A stretch of DNA of 64,000 bases, from the NCBI RefSeq assembly GCF_002849655.1, contig NZ_PDNW01000008.1, forward strand, positions 124,001 through 188,000. Direction: 5' to 3'. The notes below the pieces were generated by a model. It searched no databases. It was given only the letters and a program-made list of their open reading frames with translations, and was not told the DNA's origin. Position 1 is the stretch's first letter. Each line of letters opens with the position of its first letter. Source of the stretch: Pollutimonas subterranea (lineage in GTDB: Bacteria; Pseudomonadota; Gammaproteobacteria; Burkholderiales; Burkholderiaceae_B). A program made the translations under genes and the position numbers. Positions 59,520 through 64,000 of the stretch are shown piece after piece.

Positions 59520-60938
59520 ATGACCGCCTTGCATCAGCTTTCAGCCACAGACCTGATCACAATGATCCGCTCAAAGAAACTTTCTCCGGTGGAGCTTGTG
59601 CAAGCCAGCCTGGATCGCGTCGGCCAGCTTCAACCCGTCTTGAACTGTTTCATCACTATTTGCGGTGAACAGGCGATGGCGCAGGCGCGTCGGGCCGAGC
59701 AGGCCATTATGGACGGCGCCCCTCTAGGTCTTTTGCATGGCATTCCCTATACCGTAAAAGATCTCGTTCATACGGCGGGCGTACGAACTACCTTCGGTAC
59801 AGTTCTCCACAAGGACAATATCCCTACCGAAGATGCGCCTGCTGTTGCGCGGCTGAAGGCCGAGGGTGCAATCCTTATCGGTAAAACAACCACGCCGGAG
59901 TTCGGATCGCAGCCATTCACCCGCTCGCCGCTGTTCGGTCAAACATGCAACGCATGGGACACCAGTCGAACCAGCGGCGGCTCCAGTGGTGGAGCGGCGG
60001 TGGCTACGGCGGCCGGCATTGCTCCGTTGGCGATCGCAACGGACGGCGGCGGCTCTACCCGCATCCCTGCCGCCTGCAATGGCGTTGTGGGCATCAAGCA
60101 GAGCAACGGCGTTGTTCCACACAGCCAGGCGCAGGATTTGTTCGGCAATCAGACCTACGTAACGCCCACCACACGCACGGTCGCAGATACCGGACTAATG
60201 CTGCAGGTAATGAGCGGCGACTATGCATTGGACCCTTGGTCGATCGGATTGAAACGTGCCGACTACGCCGCTGCCGCTCGCTACCAAGGTGACCTGCATG
60301 GGAAACGCGTGCGCTATTGTTATGCGCCGGAAGGCCGGAAGGTGTCGGCCGATGTGCGCGAAACTTTCGATGCAGCGCTTCACACGCTAGCCGGCCTTGG
60401 CGCACTACTAGAGCCTTTCGACGCCCAGGACTTTATTGTCGAGCCAATCTGGCGCACGATCAATCACACAGTCTGGCGCTCGCGGTTTCTTTCATTGGTC
60501 GAGCAGCACGGGGACACGTTCAGCGCAACGTTTCGCCGGCAGATTCTCTCGGCAGGCGAGTACAGTGCGGTCGACTACCAAGAGGCAATGTTTGCCCGAG
60601 GCATACTTTTCAAACGTATGCAGGGCTTGTTCGACACCGCTGATTTGTTCGTGACCCCAACCATCACCCGAACGGCGCTGCCTCTGGATACGGACTTGTT
60701 TGATCCCTTCGAAATGGATGGCACGTTGTACGACGGCATTCGCACTCACTGGTATCCATGGACGATGCTTTTCAATATGACCGGTCATCCCGCCATAACA
60801 CTTCCTTGTGGGCAAGCGCGCGACGGGTTGCCAACAGGAATTCAACTGGTGACCCATTATGGCAGCGACGATGAACTGTTGCGATTCGCGTCAGCGTTCG
60901 AAAGCGCCGCAGGGACCTTTGGCCAGCCAGTGTTCTGA
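59520..60938 (+). CDS. amidase (amidase-signature family)
   Basis: A 472-residue amidase-signature enzyme with Lys80 (YTVKDLV), cis-Ser155 (TSGGSSGGAA) and nucleophile Ser179 (ATDGGGSTRIPA). It is only a distant relative of the amidase at 52386 and has the more usual GGSSGG wording. An upstream in-frame ATG lies within the spacer; ATG 59520 starts the conserved part. It follows the IclR gene by 159 bases and may be co-regulated with the Liv operon. Confidence 0.92.
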   Translation: MTALHQLSATDLITMIRSKKLSPVELVQASLDRVGQLQPVLNCFITICGEQAMAQARRAEQAIMDGAPLGLLHGIPYTVKDLVHTAGVRTTFGTVLHKDNIPTEDAPAVARLKAEGAILIGKTTTPEFGSQPFTRSPLFGQTCNAWDTSRTSGGSSGGAAVATAAGIAPLAIATDGGGSTRIPAACNGVVGIKQSNGVVPHSQAQDLFGNQTYVTPTTRTVADTGLMLQVMSGDYALDPWSIGLKRADYAAAARYQGDLHGKRVRYCYAPEGRKVSADVRETFDAALHTLAGLGALLEPFDAQDFIVEPIWRTINHTVWRSRFLSLVEQHGDTFSATFRRQILSAGEYSAVDYQEAMFARGILFKRMQGLFDTADLFVTPTITRTALPLDTDLFDPFEMDGTLYDGIRTHWYPWTMLFNMTGHPAITLPCGQARDGLPTGIQLVTHYGSDDELLRFASAFESAAGTFGQPVF

Positions 60939-60985
60939 AGAGGACCAAGGCGGTCTTGGCCGCCGTCCATATTCCGCCAGCCGGT

Positions 60986-61978
60986 TTAGTCCATCACGAT
61001 GCCTGTGCGTTCCACAACTGGGCGCCACGAAGCAAGCTCTTTGAGAGTGCGTTTTGCCATTTCCTCGCCTTTGGCAGGCGCCATCACGAGGCCCTTGGCG
61101 GTAAGCTGCTGGCGTAGTTCAGGTGCTTCAGACGCTTTCAAGAATGCGTCTTCAAGCACCTTGACCGTGTTCTCGGGAGTTTTGGCGGGTACGACGATGC
61201 CATAAAAGCTGGTGGCTGCTTCGAATTCGGGAAAGCCCTGTTCGGAAAGTGTCTTGACCTCCGGTAGGGAATCAAGCCGGTTAGTACCGCTAACACCGAG
61301 GAATTTGATCTTCTTGGCCTGGTAAAGCGGCATCATGCTGGCGACCGCGTCCCATCCAATCGACACGACGCCACTGGAGACGTCGATCAGCATTGGCGAT
61401 GCGCCCTTATACGCAACCGGCTCGATCTTCATATTATGATTTGCATTGACGGCGAGTATGCCCAAGTGGCCCGAGCTGCCCAGCGTTGCAACGCCAAGAC
61501 TGGGCACCGCGGAAGGTTTCTGTTTCGCCCACTCAACATAATCTTTCATGCCGCTAAATGGCTGCGACGCGCCTGTGACAATCGCGGTCGGGATATCGAC
61601 CAGTGTCGCGACGGCGCGCAAGTCGGTCTCGGCGTCGTACCCCGGCGCCTTGTACGTAAGCGGGAAAATCGTCAGCAACGGAGATGGAACCAGATACATG
61701 GTTCTACCGTCAGCCTTCGAATCTTTCACATGATTAAGGCCAATGCGTCCAGAAGCGCCGGGCCGGTTCTCCACGATGACCGTTCCGGCTCCGTTCTTGC
61801 GCAATTGCTCGGCATAGGCGCGTGCGACCGTATCGGCTGCGCCGCCTGGCGCATAGCCGACAACCAGCGTCATTGGCTGGGGAAGCGGTGTGGCCTTTTC
61901 AGCGTACGCGGGAAAGGCCATTGCTGCGCATGCAATCCCTGGAATGACGCCCATAAACAACCGGGAAATTAACCGCAT
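60986..61978 (-). CDS. Bug/TctC-family periplasmic solute receptor
   Basis: A 330-residue Bug receptor with signal peptide ending near AFPAYAE and loop GYAPGGAADTVAR. The later segments SKADGRTMYL and LPEVKTLSEQGFPEF deviate from the family wording, so it is one of the more divergent Bug proteins here. It converges on the second amidase gene and has no enzyme gene on its own strand nearby; a Bug remnant lies 115 bases upstream. Confidence 0.91.
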   Translation of the reverse strand: MRLISRLFMGVIPGIACAAMAFPAYAEKATPLPQPMTLVVGYAPGGAADTVARAYAEQLRKNGAGTVIVENRPGASGRIGLNHVKDSKADGRTMYLVPSPLLTIFPLTYKAPGYDAETDLRAVATLVDIPTAIVTGASQPFSGMKDYVEWAKQKPSAVPSLGVATLGSSGHLGILAVNANHNMKIEPVAYKGASPMLIDVSSGVVSIGWDAVASMMPLYQAKKIKFLGVSGTNRLDSLPEVKTLSEQGFPEFEAATSFYGIVVPAKTPENTVKVLEDAFLKASEAPELRQQLTAKGLVMAPAKGEEMAKRTLKELASWRPVVERTGIVMD

Positions 61979-62092
61979 GAAACACCTCTTTTATAAAATG
62001 GCTTAGCGGCACTTGAGCGGCTGCTACGCGATAAATATAACAGACCGTAGAGCACTGCCACGTCGCATTTTGCCAGTGCTTACGTCATGAGT

Positions 62093-62266
62093 TCACGTGG
62101 AAAGGCGGCCAGCCAGGTCGGTGGGCAATCCTTTGGGCGCGATGAGTGCGCACCACAGTTTCTCCTCAGTTCGAGCACAGTTATCCACCCCTGCCGCAAC
62201 CATCGCAGGGACATCAGGCAAGAAGGGACTGCGCTCAGGGCTAGTAACTGCCAAATCACGCAGCGA
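62093..62266 (-). pseudogene. C-terminal remnant of a Bug receptor gene
   Basis: The frame reads SLRDLAVTSPERSPFLPDVP, then MVAAGVDNCARTEEKLWCALIAPKG. This is the conserved LxALAVTS...LPDVPTxxEAGV...APAGxP stretch found near residues 215-280 of Bug proteins. The N-terminal two thirds and the last 50 residues are absent. Sequence upstream in the frame shows no homology. A clear broken gene. Confidence 0.7.
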
Positions 62267-62336
62267 CGTAACAACGCGATTTGAGTCACGTCCACGCACT
62301 AACTTTGATCGCGAAATGAATGCCCGACCGGGCAAC

Positions 62337-63089
62337 CTAATCGAACGTGCCGACCGACTGCCGTAAGTGCTGAACAATCGTGCTCATCTTGGCATCCAAG
62401 CGACTCAAAGGCCCCCCGACCGCCAGCGCAACAAAATCTCCATTAATGGGAGTCGGTAGCGCTGCTGCGACCATGCCTGTTCCCTCGAACACTCCGCTGC
62501 GTGAAGCCACAAACCCATACTGCAGCAAGTGTTCGATTTGCTGTCGTACCTGTTTCAAACTGGCTTTCTTTACCAACCCTCGCCGGTCTCGTTGGGCTTG
62601 ATGCACAACTTTCTTCAGCTCTGTTTCATCCAGCTTGCTGAGCAACGCCAAACCGGTACCCGAGGTACAAATCGGACGCAGCACTCCCGCCAGGGTTGGT
62701 ACTACCGTAGGGCGTTTCTCTTGCTTGACCAATACGTAACGCGCATAGGTGCCACGGCGAACCGCTGCCACGGCCGTTTCACCGGTGGCCTGGTTAAGGC
62801 CAGCGACTGCTCGAACCACGAATGGATCGGAAGCGACACCATCGTCACCTATCCATTTCCCGAGATGTGCCACCTGTGCAGTGGGCACGTATTCATGCGC
62901 TCTTCGATCATGAGCTATGTACGACAGATTCACCAGCGTATTCAATAGGACGGCGGCACTTGATTGAGGAATGCCGGTGAGCTGGACAATCTCTCTAAGG
63001 GTGAGCGGCATTTGCACCCTATCGAACAACTCCAATAGCTGAAGAGCGCGCACCGCGCTTTTAACATTTTTCAAAGTCTCTCCAACCAT
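62337..63089 (-). CDS. IclR-family transcriptional regulator
   Basis: A 250-residue IclR regulator with N-terminal winged helix (MPLTLREIVQLTGIPQSSAAVLLNTLVNLSYI) and effector domain. The ATG at 63089 lies inside the end of the lyase gene, overlapping it by 29 bases; a TTG at 63074 and an ATG at 63149 are alternatives, and none has a decisive ribosome site. The overlap shows that lyase and regulator form one transcript. Confidence 0.88.
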   Translation of the reverse strand: MVGETLKNVKSAVRALQLLELFDRVQMPLTLREIVQLTGIPQSSAAVLLNTLVNLSYIAHDRRAHEYVPTAQVAHLGKWIGDDGVASDPFVVRAVAGLNQATGETAVAAVRRGTYARYVLVKQEKRPTVVPTLAGVLRPICTSGTGLALLSKLDETELKKVVHQAQRDRRGLVKKASLKQVRQQIEHLLQYGFVASRSGVFEGTGMVAAALPTPINGDFVALAVGGPLSRLDAKMSTIVQHLRQSVGTFD

Positions 63090-63987
63090 CTGCGATTCGA
63101 TGTTGGCTCGTACGACTATTTGCGGGCAGATATTGAGCCTCCAAAGCACGGATCAAATCCAGATCCAGCAGTCCTTCAAGCGTCTCTTGGGCCATCACTT
63201 TGGCCGGAAACTGAATACTACTGCCTGAGTCGACATTCTCTTTCAACACCTTCAGGTTCTCCATGACGGCCATTGCGGAACTTTTCAAGGCCAATAATGG
63301 ATGGGTGATGATACTGACGATCCCTTTAAGCTGCGCCGGATCAATGCAACCAAGCCAACCAAGGTTAGCCAACATCAACGGGGCCCCCGCTTGTTGGCGC
63401 ACCGTCTTCAGTATATCGATGCTTTTAACCGCTGGACTGATGAGTTTGATGACATCAGCACCCGCATCGGAGTAAGCCACAGCCCGTGCCACAACCTCTT
63501 GTGGATCGACCGCATCTGTTCTGGCAACGATCAACATATTTCGATTGCGGCGCGCAGCGACTGCAGCCTTGATCTTTCCTATTGCCTCATCGATATGCAC
63601 AAGTGGCGGGCGGTTATTCAGTAGAGGGCACTGCTTGGGAGAACACTGATCCTCAAGGGTCACCGCTGATGCACCTGCTTTCTCGAATTCGGCAACCGTT
63701 TTCATTACGTTAATTGCGTTTCCGTAACCGTTATCAGCATCGGCAAAGACTGGGATCGACACCTTGGCGCAGACTCTGCGCACGACATCCACCATGTCCG
63801 ACTCTGTGTAGAGTTCAACGTCCGGCATGCCAAGCAGCGATGCGGACACACTAAACCCTGATACCAATACTGCTTCGAAACCCGATTTTTCGGCAATAAG
63901 GGCGCTCAGGGTGTCGTAGCAACCCGGTACAGCCAGAGGCTCCAGTGAGTCAAGACGGCTTCTTAAGTCATACGTGTCGGTGGTCAT
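63061..63987 (-). CDS. PEP mutase/isocitrate lyase superfamily protein, altered active-site loop
   Basis: A 308-residue member of the same superfamily as the 191 and 10669 proteins but divergent. The metal loop is DADNGYGN (residues 83-90) and the lyase loop KKCGH is changed to PKQCPL (117-122): the Cys is kept, the Gly and His are lost. The LEDQ segment just before is normal. It may be an oxaloacetate-decarboxylase or phosphonate-type member rather than an isocitrate-type lyase. It starts at ATG 63987 near the window edge and overlaps the downstream IclR gene. Upstream context is outside the window. Confidence 0.85.
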   Translation of the reverse strand: MTTDTYDLRSRLDSLEPLAVPGCYDTLSALIAEKSGFEAVLVSGFSVSASLLGMPDVELYTESDMVDVVRRVCAKVSIPVFADADNGYGNAINVMKTVAEFEKAGASAVTLEDQCSPKQCPLLNNRPPLVHIDEAIGKIKAAVAARRNRNMLIVARTDAVDPQEVVARAVAYSDAGADVIKLISPAVKSIDILKTVRQQAGAPLMLANLGWLGCIDPAQLKGIVSIITHPLLALKSSAMAVMENLKVLKENVDSGSSIQFPAKVMAQETLEGLLDLDLIRALEAQYLPANSRTSQHRIADGWRDFEKC

Positions 63988-64000
63988 CGCTATTGCTGCC

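Noticed and set aside
1-64000. CRISPR arrays, tRNA or rRNA genes, phage or conjugation genes
   Set aside because: No regularly spaced repeats, clover-leaf-like gene, rRNA stretch, integrase or structural phage gene was recognised on reading through.

Overview
The window is a dense block of catabolic and transport genes from a betaproteobacterium, most likely a member of the Alcaligenaceae (the Bordetella, Achromobacter, Pusillimonas and Advenella group). The reasons are the very large number of Bug/TctC-type periplasmic receptors (eleven intact, one remnant), the many LysR regulators, and a moderate GC content that looks like the high fifties by eye. No rRNA, tRNA, CRISPR array, phage gene or intact insertion sequence was seen. 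The genus is an inference.

Layout. (A) 0.2-12.6 kb: PEP-mutase/isocitrate-lyase superfamily enzymes, a TauD-type dioxygenase between two paralogous LysR regulators, an operon of Bug receptor, asparaginase-like protein and LeuC/LeuD-type hydro-lyase, a Bug plus cysteine-hydrolase pair, and a further lyase and Bug. (B) 12.8-15.5 kb: Bug plus HpcH/HpaI aldolase, with a convergent LysR. (C) 15.9-28.2 kb: ten genes on the minus strand (Bug, aldehyde dehydrogenase, TPP enzyme 2, aldo/keto reductase, GntR regulator, TPP enzyme 1, GMC oxidoreductase, carboxymuconolactone-decarboxylase-like protein, Bug, MFS). Two copies of one perfect palindrome precede its two halves. (D) 28.4-37.5 kb: a CoA-ester degradation operon (SDR, two crotonase-fold proteins, Bug, CaiB/BaiF CoA-transferase, nitronate-monooxygenase-like flavoprotein, SCP-x-type thiolase, nitroreductase, thioesterase) ending in a clear terminator, with a divergent LysR. 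(E) 37.6-42.4 kb: a sugar-acid operon (DapA-like protein, UxaA/GarD-like dehydratase, Bug) opposite a LacI regulator, with a tandem LacI-type operator between them. (F) 42.4-46.4 kb: CocE/NonD hydrolase overlapping a Bug gene, with a divergent LysR. (G) 46.5-52.4 kb: a beta-ketoadipate-like branch (Bug, YciI-like protein and muconate cycloisomerase-like enzyme, divergent from LysR and PcaD), then a ParDE module, an IS1380-type transposase remnant and a decayed partial copy of the LysR-pcaD segment. (H) 52.4-61 kb: a branched-chain-amino-acid-type (Liv) ABC transporter with an amidase at each side and an IclR regulator. (I) 61-64 kb: Bug, Bug remnant, IclR, and a third lyase-superfamily gene.

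How the genes work together. Each block pairs a regulator (LysR, GntR, LacI or IclR) with one or two periplasmic receptors and a short enzyme set, so the window reads as a chain of independent uptake-and-degradation modules for organic acids, amides, aromatic ring-cleavage products and sugar acids. No TctA/TctB permease genes are present, so the Bug receptors must either use permeases encoded elsewhere or work as sensors. The least familiar modules are the double-TPP-enzyme cluster with its shared GntR operators, the LeuCD/asparaginase-like operon in which the asparaginase-like protein lacks the usual catalytic Asp, and the muconate-cycloisomerase/YciI/PcaD branch.
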